A DNA stretch of 64,000 nt from Zhengitettix transpicula (Eukaryota; Arthropoda; Insecta; Orthoptera; Tetrigidae): the NCBI GenBank assembly GCA_037074705.1, contig CM073596.1, forward strand, positions 15,308,501 to 15,372,500. The letters run 5' to 3'. Position 1 is the stretch's first letter. Each line of letters begins with the position of its first letter. Made by a program: the position numbers and the translations under genes. The notes below the pieces were generated by a model, which had not been told where the DNA came from, searched no databases, and worked only from the letters and a program-made list of their open reading frames with translations. Shown in pieces: positions 34,455 to 45,131 of this stretch.

Positions 34455-34825
34455 AGCAGAGGCACCTCGGCTGTTTTGTGAAGTGTATGTTCCGGGTTCA
34501 CAGACCTTGGGCATACGGTAAGAGTTGTTTGTTGCTCCAATTGGATCAGTCGGCCAGCTGCCTCCCTCTCCCGCCATCGGAAGGTCGTGGAACTAGTACC
34601 CAATGCCCGACCTACCAGATGCAGGTTTTCTAGGGTTTTCCCTGCATCACTTTTATGCGAATTCCGGGTAGGATCCTTAAAAATATAGCCCGGAAGCCCT
34701 AGGTAACCCTTGGCTACCTTCCTCTACTATTCCGCATCCCCTCTTTTAAATAATGTCCTATACTATTAAAGGGGAGTTTTCACCACGTGGATTACCATAA
34801 TGTAGCCTGTTACTCGAAAAAAAAA
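34455..34825 (+). mobile_element. Family D retroposon with internal deletion
   Basis: Starts at GAGGCACCTCGG, includes CACAGACCTTGGGCATACGG, lacks the block between GCCAGCTGCCTCC and TCCCGCCATCGGAAGG-type sequence seen elsewhere, and ends TGTTACTCG followed by an A9 tail. Confidence 0.7.
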
Positions 34826-35363
34826 TAACAAAAATGTTGAAATGTAAAAGTCAGCCAGAAAAATTCGCTCATTCTAATAATCAAAAAAAAAAATTCAAGA
34901 AACTGGACGGCGGAATTGAATATCGAAAATTTCGTTCCAAATTGATTAATTTGAATCTGTAAAATATCCATCAGGTATTTTCTTTAATAATGAAATTATA
35001 AATATAAAGAAAATTATCTTTTAAGCCATTGAGAAAATTTTTAGAAGTTAATATAGAGAGAATATAGAGCAAAAAGCCATTTCGGTAGAAAAAAAAATTG
35101 TCGGATTTAATGTGGAATACAATAAATATATAGCTGCGAATATAGTCTGATGGTTTAAAATAAAATATATTTTATGTAGCATGTGTACATGTAATAAATT
35201 CTCCGAAATGAAAAACGTAAGGGTTTCTCAAAAAAATATTGTCTACGATGAATCTAGAATTTCTGAACTAAAATTCCATTTAACATGAACAATTTACGTC
35301 TGATTTAAAATTAATAATAAGAAAGATAGCTAAATAGAGACAAACGATGTGATAATATAAATA

Positions 35364-35406
35364 CCACACAACGTTTCTGGAAGCCTTGTTCCTTGCTTCA
35401 GGTGTG
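35364..35406 (-). ncRNA. Hammerhead ribozyme motif (HHR-11), one core change
   Basis: Minus strand: CACAC (35402-35406) pairs perfectly with GTGTG (35365-35369); core CTGAAGC (35395-35401) has A9 changed to C; helix II AAC/GGAA-type pairing with TTCC; GAAACGTT (35370-35377). Confidence 0.6.
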
Positions 35407-35472
35407 TAAAAACGCAAGAGTTTTGTCAAATTAACTGTACAGTTCTGCCTCTCTAGACTCTTGCGTTTTTCT

Positions 35473-35514
35473 GCACCTGAAGAAAGGAACGAGGCTTCCA
35501 GAAACGCTATGTGG
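35473..35514 (+). ncRNA. Hammerhead ribozyme motif (HHR-12)
   Basis: GCAC (35473-35476), CTGAAGA (35477-35483), helix II GGAA with TTCC (four pairs), GAAA (35501-35504), then CGCTATGTGG, where stem III and stem I have mutated from CGTTGTGTGG. Confidence 0.65.
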
Positions 35515-35580
35515 TATTTATATCATCACTTCTTTTGTCTGTATTTGGCTATCTTTTTTATTATTAAAACTTAATTTGTC

Positions 35581-36226
35581 TTTTAGCTTCATCTAGATCT
35601 ATAAAGCCGGCTGTGGAACTCAAGGTATTTTAGAAAGTAAAACAATTTCACCGCGCTAAAATTGACCGATAATAAGTAAGGACGTGCAATTTAATAGTGA
35701 CGTTCTAGGAACCTCTCTCGGTTCTTCCATATCCATATAGACACGCAAACCCGTGGAATTGCCTCCCGATTTGGTTATTAAAGAAATGGGTCATACACAT
35801 GCGGCAACGGCGCGGAAGAATCGATTTTCCATTAGCGCCCTCCGTTCTCTTATGCCCCCTGGGGGTGTTTAGTGATTTATGCCCATAAACATCCAGCAAA
35901 TTCCTCGTTACTTGTTGTTTTGGTAAAAAAAATATATATATACACACTACCTTCACATTTATCATGTATAACGTTTTAAGTTAGGCAGTTTGCATAGATT
36001 CCAGTTAAATTAGTCTAGGAACTGAAATCTGTAGATTCAAATAATTTTTAATAAATACGAAACTTAATAAAGATATTAAATATTATTTGACTCCAAAATT
36101 GTTCAAATAATTTTTTATATATTTCCAAACTTTTACTACACATTTAACAACATTATGTATGACTATACAAAAATTCATATCCTACTGGTATACTTTACAA
36201 CTCTTTCCGTACGCCATTGTTTCCCA
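35581..36226. other. No gene recognised
   Basis: A moderately GC-rich patch at 35700-35900 has an 86-codon minus frame with no motif; the rest is AT-rich. Confidence 0.45.
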
Positions 36227-37166
36227 TGTAACTTTTAATGGCTTCAATAGAAGAAACAAAAAATAATTTATTGGCTCTGTTACTTTGTCGGAAAGTCAAA
36301 AATGCGTATGCGCGCTAAAACTCGAGACTACTATCGTTCAGTTGGTGACGGGACATTTCGGAGGACGGAACAAAAACAAAGTTGTGAGTTTAAGACAAAG
36401 TAAAAACATTCACGGAAGCATTTAAATCGTAAATATTGCTAAGTAAAAGCAGTGTACGTCTTTAGCCAGCCAGGAAAATTAAAGTTGCAGTTTAAGTCCC
36501 AAGCGGTATAAAGACTAGCAAATCTATGAATCACAGGATTCATATAAGCCAAGCAGTTATCAGATAGCTGACAAAAAGGAGCATCATCCGAGTTCCTGGG
36601 ACTCTATCAAGGTTTACTTCAAGAGTGTAAAATCTGTGAGCCGATATTAGAATCAGTGTAAAAATTTTGCAATAGTGTACTCCCGAAAACAAAAGGAATG
36701 CTGGAACCAGCTGTACATATGTAAGTAACAAAATAAAAAATAATGATTTATGTAAACGTAATTAAAGGATAGAAGTCATATTTCGTTATATTTCAATTGT
36801 CAATCAGAGTTAATTTCTATTCTTTTAATTTTTTCCAATGACATATTGTCTAGGTGAATTATAAACTGTGTGTTAATTAGTTTTCTTTAAAACAACTTGT
36901 TATGTCCATTATCAAACCCAGTAGAGAAGCTGAGATCTAATATGTTATATTGTAATTGTTTTTGAGTTATTGCCACAAAATAAATAAATCTTTTGTTTGT
37001 TAATTGATTATCTTTTCATTTAATAAAAGCCTTCCATTTGATTATTACATATTTGGCACCACAACGTGGGGCAAATTAAAGGTTTTTCCATTTGATTATT
37101 ACATTTTGGCGCTTCACGTGAGGCAAAATAGTTAAATTAATTAACGCCTCATTGTTGATTATTACA
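36227..37166 (+). mobile_element. LTR-like unit, family A, with two successive primer-site fossils
   Basis: About 940 bp; the start is degenerate (TGTAACTTTTAATGGCTTC) and the end clear (TTGTTGATTATTACA). A candidate initiator is TTCAGTTGGTGACGGGAC near 36340. GTAAGT donor-like site at 36722 and CCCAG ending 36921 define 200 nt. Near the 3' end three LTR-type ends, each GATTATTACA, finish at 37049, 37103 and 37166. The first is followed by TGGCACCACAACGTGGGGC (37054-37072), the second by TGGCGCTTCACGTGAGGC (37107-37124). AATAAAAG at 37023 could be the poly-A signal. Confidence 0.75.
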
Positions 37167-37167
37167 G

Positions 37168-37190
37168 TATATATATATACATATATATGT
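37168..37190. repeat. TA-rich tract after an LTR-unit end
   Basis: TATATATATACATATATATG directly follows ATTACAG at the end of the 36227-37166 unit. Confidence 0.85.
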
Positions 37191-38084
37191 ATCACTTGAG
37201 TATTAAGTTTCCATAATAATCTTCAGCTTAACATTCTTTGAGATTAAGTATTTTCTATTAGACCAAACTAAAAAAATTTATATCAATAAAAATATATTAT
37301 TAATTTTTAACAAACAGCTAAATAAAAACTCAGATCATTTCAACAACGGCCGGTTAGAAAATACATTTTTATTTTACGGAAAATTTACCTAAATTCAGTA
37401 ACCATATATATTGTCCTGTGTTGGCATTTCAATTTTTTATTAATGATTAAATGAATTCCCGAGATCAATTCTGAATGCAATTCAGAATAATAAAGTAATA
37501 AATAATACGCATTATAAACTATATTACAACAGGCGTGAGCAGATAAAAAAAGGTTTTCTATTCAGTGTTGTAATTGTCCGGGGAAATTATCCACGAGCAA
37601 ATATAGTTCCACCTAATTTGAAGAGGAAACATAATCAAAGCAGATATACAGAATGTTTAGTAATGTGTGCTCAGCCAACCGCAAGCTTCGGGACGTGAAT
37701 CGCAGAATAAAAATGCTCAAGCGGACGAATGCGAAGCTTTGGAAACGACCATAATGCTGACGAAGGCTTCTAAATTTCTAAATAGGCTTATTTTATTCTT
37801 CAAACAAACTGCGGCTGCGTTGGGAAATGGAAACGACGAAGAGGATTACAAAAATATTGACATATGATTTTTTAACAGTACTTATTTAAGCATTGTATTT
37901 ATTTTTAGCACTTTTAAAATTTCAAACTGCTTTATATAAATGAAACATAATATACGTATTAATAAATCAAAGCTGAATAAATTACTACTATATTATATTT
38001 AACATTATTATATTATAACATTAAGTAATATCTAGATATTATTAGCTGAACAAAACATTACTCTAACCTCTAAAATATATTTCA
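37191..38084. other. No gene recognised
   Basis: A 66-codon frame (37667-37867) in a GC-richer patch has no motif. AT-rich otherwise. Confidence 0.45.
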
Positions 38085-38870
38085 CTAGCGTTGCCAGAGA
38101 TGTCGTTTATCCAATCTAGGTGAATATCATGCTTAAACTCAGCAACATCCAAAATTCTGGATTTGACTGTAATCTCTAACGCCCGTCCACCCGCTCCCTT
38201 AAGGGTGCTCCTATCCCATGTTGTAAGGGGTTGAAATTATACTCAGATAACATCGATTAAAACATTATCAATCTCTTTGATCCCTAAAAATATTTATCTG
38301 CCTAAAATGCAGGATGTTTTACCATGTTTGAATATTTCCACCCCATCCCTATGTGTTCTTATCTCTCATGCCGAAAGGGGTTTTACAAAGAACATCGGTA
38401 GATATATTATAAACGTCATTGACCTCAACAATTATTTATTGCACGCAAATATCGACCATTTAAATTGTTTGATAAATTCTACCCCCGTGGAGCACCGCCC
38501 CTGGGGATTAAATGGCCAATTAAATGTCATTATTAAACTCAGCAACATCCATAAATCTGGATTTGACTCCATTCATGATTGTATCAGCGTTATTTTCTTG
38601 TAACACAACCCTAAGGATGCTCTGTTCCCATTAAGTACGGGGTTGAAATTATAGTCAGAAAACATCTATAGAGACACTATCAATCTCTTGAACACTAAAA
38701 ATATTTATCATACTGAAATATCGGCTGTTTTAACATGTTTGAATATCTCAACCCCCGTCCACTCCCACTCCTGGGGTTGGTAGACGTGTCTCACCCCAAG
38801 AGTGTTTGTTTCCTGGTCGGAAAGAACACGTGTTCGAAATTTGGTGAAATTTTCTCCACCGGTGTAGATT
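38085..38870 (+). repeat. Family B tandem-repeat element
   Basis: Opens CACTAGCGTTGCCAGAGA, a degraded form of the GC-rich start at 6771. GGGGTTGAAATTATA recurs at 38227 and 38639 (412-bp period) with a diverged half-unit between. It closes with ACATGTTTGAATATCTCAAC and GTTTGTTTCCTGGTCG, as at 7500-7595. The open frames at 38277-38603 and 38735-39049 follow repeat sequence or run out of it. Confidence 0.7.
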
Positions 38871-38879
38871 TGTATAAGG

Positions 38880-39905
38880 AACATACACACAAATATACAT
38901 ACATACGATGCCTCAGTCACATTATGATCTTCCGAAGGCAGTTTTACATGATTCCAACTGAATTTAACAACCAACCTGATTCAATACTGGTAGATTACGA
39001 TGATTCCCAGTTCCACATATTCCTGTCCCAGAAACTCAATCATCGTTAATCATAAAGAAAATACGGGAACCAGTATCCAACATCAACGCAGTCAACAACG
39101 ATCAAATTACGGTCATCGACAAGACAACCCTCATCCCGTTCAGAAATAGTTACAACGAAGAGGCTACCATACAATTTACCAAAGGACCCGGAATCATCTG
39201 AAATTCGAACCAAAGATGAAGCCTCGTCCTTCCAGACTACCACGATTACTAGTAAAGGAATAGAACCCTCATCAAACCATCACCCGGAAATGACTCCTAA
39301 CGTGAAAATTAGCTCTTGGCATTAGAAAAGAAGAGAGTATCATCAAACGTACCAAAACACCACGAAGTGCTCTCCACTCTATCCACTGACAAAAACAGTG
39401 ATACCAAGGGGAAAAATACACCTCAGAAAAAAAACTACACACGAACTACAACCCCATAACCTAATGGATGAAACCTTGAAACCAGCAAAGAACTTCATAG
39501 AAAAAAGGCAATCAATTACCAGCAATTCAACAGCCTTTTGATAAATACCTACGAGAGACAGAACCCCACATTGACTCCCTACTTGATATGTTAACCAAAG
39601 TTCTTTCCGCATCGCGGAAAGATCAATCAAAGTCCGTATCAATAGACTTAAAAATCAAATGGAAGGGGCAGTTATACCATGAGGGCTCAGAATCCAGAAC
39701 CTCGGAGTAAAACCCCCACGTCCGAATGAAATGCGCTTCAACGATCTTACAATGGAACTTAAACGGTTTCCTCGCAAGACTGCAAAGTCCACATCTACAA
39801 AAAAAAAATCTTTACCTCCCATCCATAATCTGCCTATAAGAGACTAACTTCACCTGAAAGGATTCTAAACCCATCCCACGCGAGTGGGGGAGTAGCTATA
39901 TATAA
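38880..39905 (+). pseudogene. LINE (jockey/I-like) relic: ORF1 tail and start of endonuclease
   Basis: LINEs of this type encode an ORF1 protein and an ORF2 with an apurinic-like endonuclease and reverse transcriptase. Broken frames through 39000-39650 are rich in P, T, S and charged residues, as in an ORF1 C-terminal region. Near 39745-39850 one frame reads ILQWNLNGFLARLQSPHLQK, then LPSIICL, a stop, and ETNF. This is the N-terminus of the endonuclease (QWNxNG...P.IICLQET). It continues to GVAIY at the junction with the LTR at 39906. Many stops and shifts; non-functional. Confidence 0.7.
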
Positions 39906-40951
39906 TGTAATAACCAACTAATTAATCGTTTAATTTATTTGCCCCACTTTGGGCGCCATTTTATGTAATATTAAACTAATAGCCTTGAATTAAATGAAAT
40001 ATTAATCAAAAGGATAGGCGTTAATTAAATGAATAATTAAACAAGAATTTACAAATAAAATATAATTTAATTTCAAATTGTGGCTTCAAGAATCAAAACA
40101 ATTGCAATTAAAATTTTAATATCTCAGGGTCTTTACTGTATTTGATGATTAGGACAAGATAAAATTAGAATTTGACTAATTAACAATTGAAAATATTACT
40201 TGCTTAAAATTAAATCAATAAGTCGATCAATGAAAGAAAACTAGAAGAAAGCGAACGAACGAACGAAATCTGACGCTATCATTTAATTAGCGTTTACAAC
40301 ATTATCATGGTTTTGGTTTTTGCTACTTACATACTGTTCGGCTGGTACCATCATTCTCTGTAGCTTCAGAAGTACACTATTGCAACATTTTACACTGATT
40401 CTAAATGTCTACTCACAGATTCAACACTATTTGAATCGAAATGGAATTTCTTGGCTCCCAGAAACTCGGATGATCCTCCTAATCATCAGTTATCTGATGT
40501 CTGCTTGCCTTACAGGAATATTACGAGTTGCTAATTTATTAGTCTTTTACTGATTAGGATTTAAACTGCAACGTAGCTCAGTTAAGATTTGTTTTAAATG
40601 TTTATTCTCTCGTGGTTGGTCCTAAATGTAGACTCTGCAATTCCGCTCCTTGCTGCTGACTGAAACTAACTTTACTTTTAAATACTTTAGATCGTCTCGA
40701 CTATGTTTCTGACACGACCACGTGCTGTCCTTTTTGGCTGCTGACTCAAAACTTCATCCGTCCACTTCAACCAACTCACTATTCTAGTTCCTCTCGAGTT
40801 TGAGCGCGCATTTCCATTTCGACATTTTCTCAAAGCAACAGAGCTCAGCGCTATTGTCGCTTTTTGTCGCTCAAAATACCGCTACCAATTTATTCTCTAA
40901 CAATTTAATTTCTAATACAAACAATTAATGGCCTAATTAATTTGCATTACA
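39906..40951 (-). mobile_element. LTR-like unit, family A, inserted in the LINE relic
   Basis: 1046 bp on the minus strand. An inner LTR end lies at 39964, then TGGCGCCCAAAGTGGGGC (39941-39958), which differs at one position from the tRNA-Lys primer site TGGCGCCCAACGTGGGGC used by many retroelements. A 35-nt tail follows, ending GGTTATTACA. GTAAGT donor-like (40330) and decayed acceptor (40136), 195 nt. It separates the LINE frame GVAIY from KSYLAAEKLQ, so the insertion point is known to within a few bases. Confidence 0.85.
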
Positions 40952-41270
40952 ATACCAAAAGCTATCTAGCAGCAGAAAAACTCCAAATAATTATAAACAT
41001 TGAGGCCACAGCAATAAAGGCCGCCTCCAAACTTACTATCTGCAATACCCGTCAAACAGCTACAATTTTTATCTAGATGAAAGAACAAGTGGAAGTCTTC
41101 ATCAACCTTACAAACACCGAAATCCTCAATTCCTTGGCTAATTGGACAGTGAATACTGCATATATTTATATCAATTGAAAAATAGTATTCACACACACAA
41201 TACAAGAACATCTGACGCCATACAGCTGAACCATAACAGATTAAAAAATGCAAAATTTGAATAAATTATA
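40952..41270 (+). pseudogene. LINE relic, continuation of the endonuclease
   Basis: After the LTR the frame resumes as KSYLAAEKLQIIINIEATAI, then KAASKLTICN, the second conserved block of the endonuclease (EA.AIK......ITICNIY). A stop and shifts follow, with FINLTNTEILNSLANWT, after which similarity fades. Confidence 0.65.
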
Positions 41271-43216
41271 CTAGAAGTATGTTATACAATAAATTACCCT
41301 TTAAATTAAAAGGAGTCCATTAGGATTTAGGACCAATATAAAAAATATACTACAAACATTTTCCACTAAGAAGCTCCTAAATGCCAAATGATATCAACTC
41401 ACCTAGCATAATGTATTTTATATAATTTTTAGATATATTAAAGTAATGTATCACTTTATATTAACTTCATTTTTATTACTCCTTGTTGACATTTTGTGTG
41501 TTTGGTGAACCATGAAGTATTATTATTAATCAATTTTCCCTGGTGGGAAATATTGTGCCAAAACCTTCTACATATTTAAATATCCTTTTCAGAGAAATAA
41601 ACTTTTGAAATATAACTAATTTTAATTCCACCACAGCAGTATTTATAATTTTACAGTTTGACGTTTCGCTGACTTCATTCCATTTTTTTTTCATTTTCAG
41701 CCAATTTAAAATTGGAGATAAAAAATGCCCAAAATGAAGAACACTTCCAGCTCAAAACATTTCAGTAATGAGAGGATTTCTCGTAGATCAATCGTTTATA
41801 ATGGCCAACTTTAAAAATAAGTCAAAATTATTATAGTGGTTGACAGTTGTTCTAAGCTTAGTGATAGAACAGGGGATTTAGCCCGAATGAGGAAGAAATG
41901 ATGGCAATATTTTTTTTTTGACAATTTACGTAAAACATTATTAAGCGATTCGCGTAGTCGCGACGGTCGTACATTGCGTTACGAGTCAGCCATATTTCTG
42001 GCAATTAATACTTATAGCTCATTGTTCAACGCCATACGTCGTGCTTGTTATGACCACGATAAAACGTTGCGAAGTTTGTGGGCACATCACTCTCAAATCA
42101 TTTATAATATGATTGTTCGGAATTTGAAATACTCTGTTTGTCCTCGGCGTACGTGACAGTTAGCGAGCTTTACAACCAGTGTGCTGGTTGTTTTATTTCG
42201 AGTGAACTCGTTTCATCAGTTTATAGCCGACCGCACACTAAATAACACAATCCGGATAAATGGAAGTTCTGCGGACAATGAACAAAGATTGCAACGGTAT
42301 TGTGAATTCTGAAAGTGTAAGAGTGAACACTTAATGTATTACGAGTAAGAGATATATGTTAGCGGTATGAATAATTTTGTTGCTTTATTTCTCAAATGAA
42401 GGATTAAATACTTGCTTCATGAAGCCAGATTTTTCTCAACTTACTTATGTAAATATAGAACATTTATTACGAAACAATCATAAAAGAGTAGTAATTGGAG
42501 AGTGAGAATTAAAAATAGTTTACTTTATGTTTGTAATTGTTATTGTCTGTGTAATAGTCGTGAACTGAACTGAAAATAAATACCCTTCAGAGATAAATCA
42601 CTAATCAACCCGTACTTTTAACCTATTTGTTCAAGTTCAAACTATTCTAAAAGGTTCCAACGTATTTCTTGAAGACAGCCAAACAAAATTGTATGAGCGT
42701 TAAATTAACGCACGCTAATTCACAAAGAAGAATGCCTCTTATTAAACTAAAAAATTAGTAGAAAAGAGCTAGAATAATTTTTTTAGAAGGAAATGGTTGA
42801 CCCCGGCCAACAGTCTAAAAGTTCGGGGAAATTATATTTCTGGGGAAAATAAATTGGTAAAACCAAAATTAGTCTGACGTTTGTGAAATTTGCCACTATG
42901 CATTTCTACTTTGCTTATCTAATTGTTTCAAAAACGGTTTGATTTAATAACCCAAGCAAGGAGCCTACGTTAAATATGCTTGTTTATCATTTTTCATGAT
43001 ATAAGTTTTTGATTGAGAAACAGATTACAGCAAATAAATATTATGTTTTGTACGATTACATTTGTTCTTAATTTCAGTTGAAGTTATATCATAAAAGATA
43101 ATCGTTTTCCTTATTATTACTACACGCATTTATGTAGTCAATAAATAGAATAGTTAGAGACAACATTAAATATGGGTTGATGGTGTTTATAATAAAATTA
43201 ATGTACATGCATATAT
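41271..43216. other. No gene recognised
   Basis: Contains a 60-codon frame (41974-42156) with no motif and a short perfect hairpin ACAACCAG-TGTG-CTGGTTGT at about 42171. No repeat boundaries recognised. Confidence 0.45.
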
Positions 43217-44175
43217 TGTAATACCAATTAAACAGGCTATTAATTGTTTATAATATAATTTAATTTTGGCGGTACGAATGCTTAAAGACGACAATCTCAG
43301 CAGGTCTTTATTTGTTAACAATGGAGACTGGAGACCGAGCGCTAAGAGAACTCAGTCTGCTAGGAGATGCGAAACGAAAAAGTCTACGTCGAGAACTGGG
43401 ACATGGCAGTTAGGTCCACATAGAGAGATAAAACAGTAAAAGTCTGCGGATCTAGAATTATGAATAGGGCTATCTAGGAAGCCCAACGGCGAGATATAAT
43501 AGTTTACATAAAACGCAAGTAAACAGTTTTGACAGAGAGACTTATAAAATCTCAATTTGGAAGCAGAAGCTTTGATTCACAATCGGAACTGATTATCGCA
43601 TAGAGAGACTTTGAGGAGTTCTGGCTGAGGGTGAGATGATCCAGGTTCCAGGATAGCAGAGATCCACAGCAACTACCGTGTGTTCAAAATCTAATGAGTA
43701 GAATCAGTGTATAATGGCCTGTTTAGTGGGTGCTGACTTCAGGATACAAAAGTCCGAACTGGCACCAGTAGCACTGTCGTGAGTTCAAAACAATTATTAA
43801 TGACTGTAAACGATAATTAAAGGGTATATTCAGATATCGTTCGCGTTTTTCTTTTCATTCGTTTTCTTTTACTTTTGTATTTAATATTGTATTCCGTTAA
43901 CTTTAATTAGTTTGGATTGTTAATATTTTAGTTCATTGTATTTGTTCTTCCTATGAAACCCAGTGGTGACCCTGAGATAAAGAGAAATTCGACGATGTTG
44001 ATAGTAAAAAATATAACGCTGTATTAATAAAATAAAATATGAAATATTTGTTTGTTAAATGGAATTCGGCGTGCAAAGCAGGATTTATAATGTGTAATTA
44101 TCAACAATAAAATTTTTAAATACAGAATAATTTTGTTAATTATTCCTATTAATTAATACCACCTTATTAATCATT

Positions 44176-44178
<3 letters not shown>
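43217..44178 (+). mobile_element. LTR-like unit, relative of 11784-12695
   Basis: 962 bp from TGTAATACCAATTAAACAGG to TTAATCATTACA. GGCACCAG then GTGAGT donor-like (43779); TTCTTCCTATGAAACCCAG acceptor-like ends 43963, giving 185 nt; then TGGTGACCCTGAGA. The TATAATGGCC and CTGGCACCAG blocks align with 11784-12695. No clear primer site remains. Confidence 0.7.

Positions 44179-44206
<28 letters not shown>
44179..44206. repeat. (TA)n joining two LTR units
   Basis: A pure AT tract lies exactly between ATTACA of one unit and the CGTGTTAATTAAAAGG start of the next. Confidence 0.95.
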
Positions 44207-45083
44207 CGTGTTAATTAAAAGGAAAATAATTAATTAATAAACAGAATTAGGACTCGAATTGTCAAACATACAAGTCGTATACAAGAATGTGGCAAGAATG
44301 CAATGCTTTCTGGTATTATAGATGTGGGTTCTCTAGACGCGGAGTGTAGATCAGTCTTCTCGGGAATATAGCAGTGGACAGACGAGAAGGATAAAATCCA
44401 GAAAGTGTCTGGATGTATGAAACACAACAGCCAAACATTTATAACATTTGACATGTTGCAGTCTGTGAGCAGATATCTACGAAAATTCAAAGCTAAATAT
44501 TTAGACTGCTGAGTCTAAATTATTATATTCTCAAGTTAAACCACTTTCTTCAATTTTGGGAGCCCAGGTAACTGCATCCAGCAGTTAACAAACTTCGGAA
44601 GGAGCTAATAAGATTTGTTAGACGAACAGTGAACCAACCATTTCAAATTATTTTGTCAAACTAAAAGTGTTGATTAGATTCAGTATATAAAAATGGCCTG
44701 TCTATAAAGTGTAACAAGTGTGTGTGTGTGTGTATGAACGAACAAATTTTCTTAAGTACCAGAAACATTAAGGTAAAAGTTCTCAAAATTACTATCTGTA
44801 AAATCGTAAGTAAAGATATTTTCGTCAGATTTCCGATTTCGGTCAGAATTTGAACTTCATATATTAATTCCAAGATATCTTCATAAAATTTAATTGTTTC
44901 ACAAGTATTTTCTTTATTAAAGGCCCAGTAATAGACCCTGAGAAATAGTCATTTTTATTATTGTAAAATATTAATTGATAAAGTAAATTGAAATTTATTT
45001 GCCTTAATAAATTTTAACTGTTTGTGTAAACTGTTTGTTTTAAAGTTTAATCTTGTATTCTTTATTGGAAGCTAATCACTACA
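44207..45083 (+). mobile_element. LTR-like unit, relative of 22948-23980
   Basis: 877 bp from CGTGTTAATTAAAAGG to GCTAATCACTACA. AAG|GTAAAA donor-like (44773) after AAGTACCAG; acceptor-like GGCCCAG ends 44928 (156 nt) and is followed by TAATAGACCCTGAGA. Shares AAGAATGTGGCAAGAATGCA and CCAGAAAGTGTCTG blocks with 22948-23980. Confidence 0.7.
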
Positions 45084-45131
45084 ATATATATATATATATA
45101 TAATATATAATATATATATATATATATATAA
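45084..45131. repeat. (TA)n tract after an LTR unit
   Basis: TA repeats with two AA interruptions directly follow CACTACA. Confidence 0.95.

Larger units (their letters stand above)
35315..35580. mobile_element. Palindromic hammerhead-pair element
   Basis: Inverted arms run from AATAATAAGAAAGATAGC through to GGCTATCTTTTTTATTATT. Each arm carries TATAAATACCACA(C/T)A or its complement, then a hammerhead, then AACGCAAGAG. The hammerheads are at 35364-35406 (minus) and 35473-35514 (plus), 5' ends facing inward across ~66 bp. Confidence 0.8.

Noticed and set aside
42165..42225. Hairpin ACAACCAG/CTGGTTGT next to a minus-strand CTGATGA...CTCGAAA
   Set aside because: It looks like a hammerhead with a long stem III, but helix II is out of register and the cleavage-site UH is missing; no second copy.
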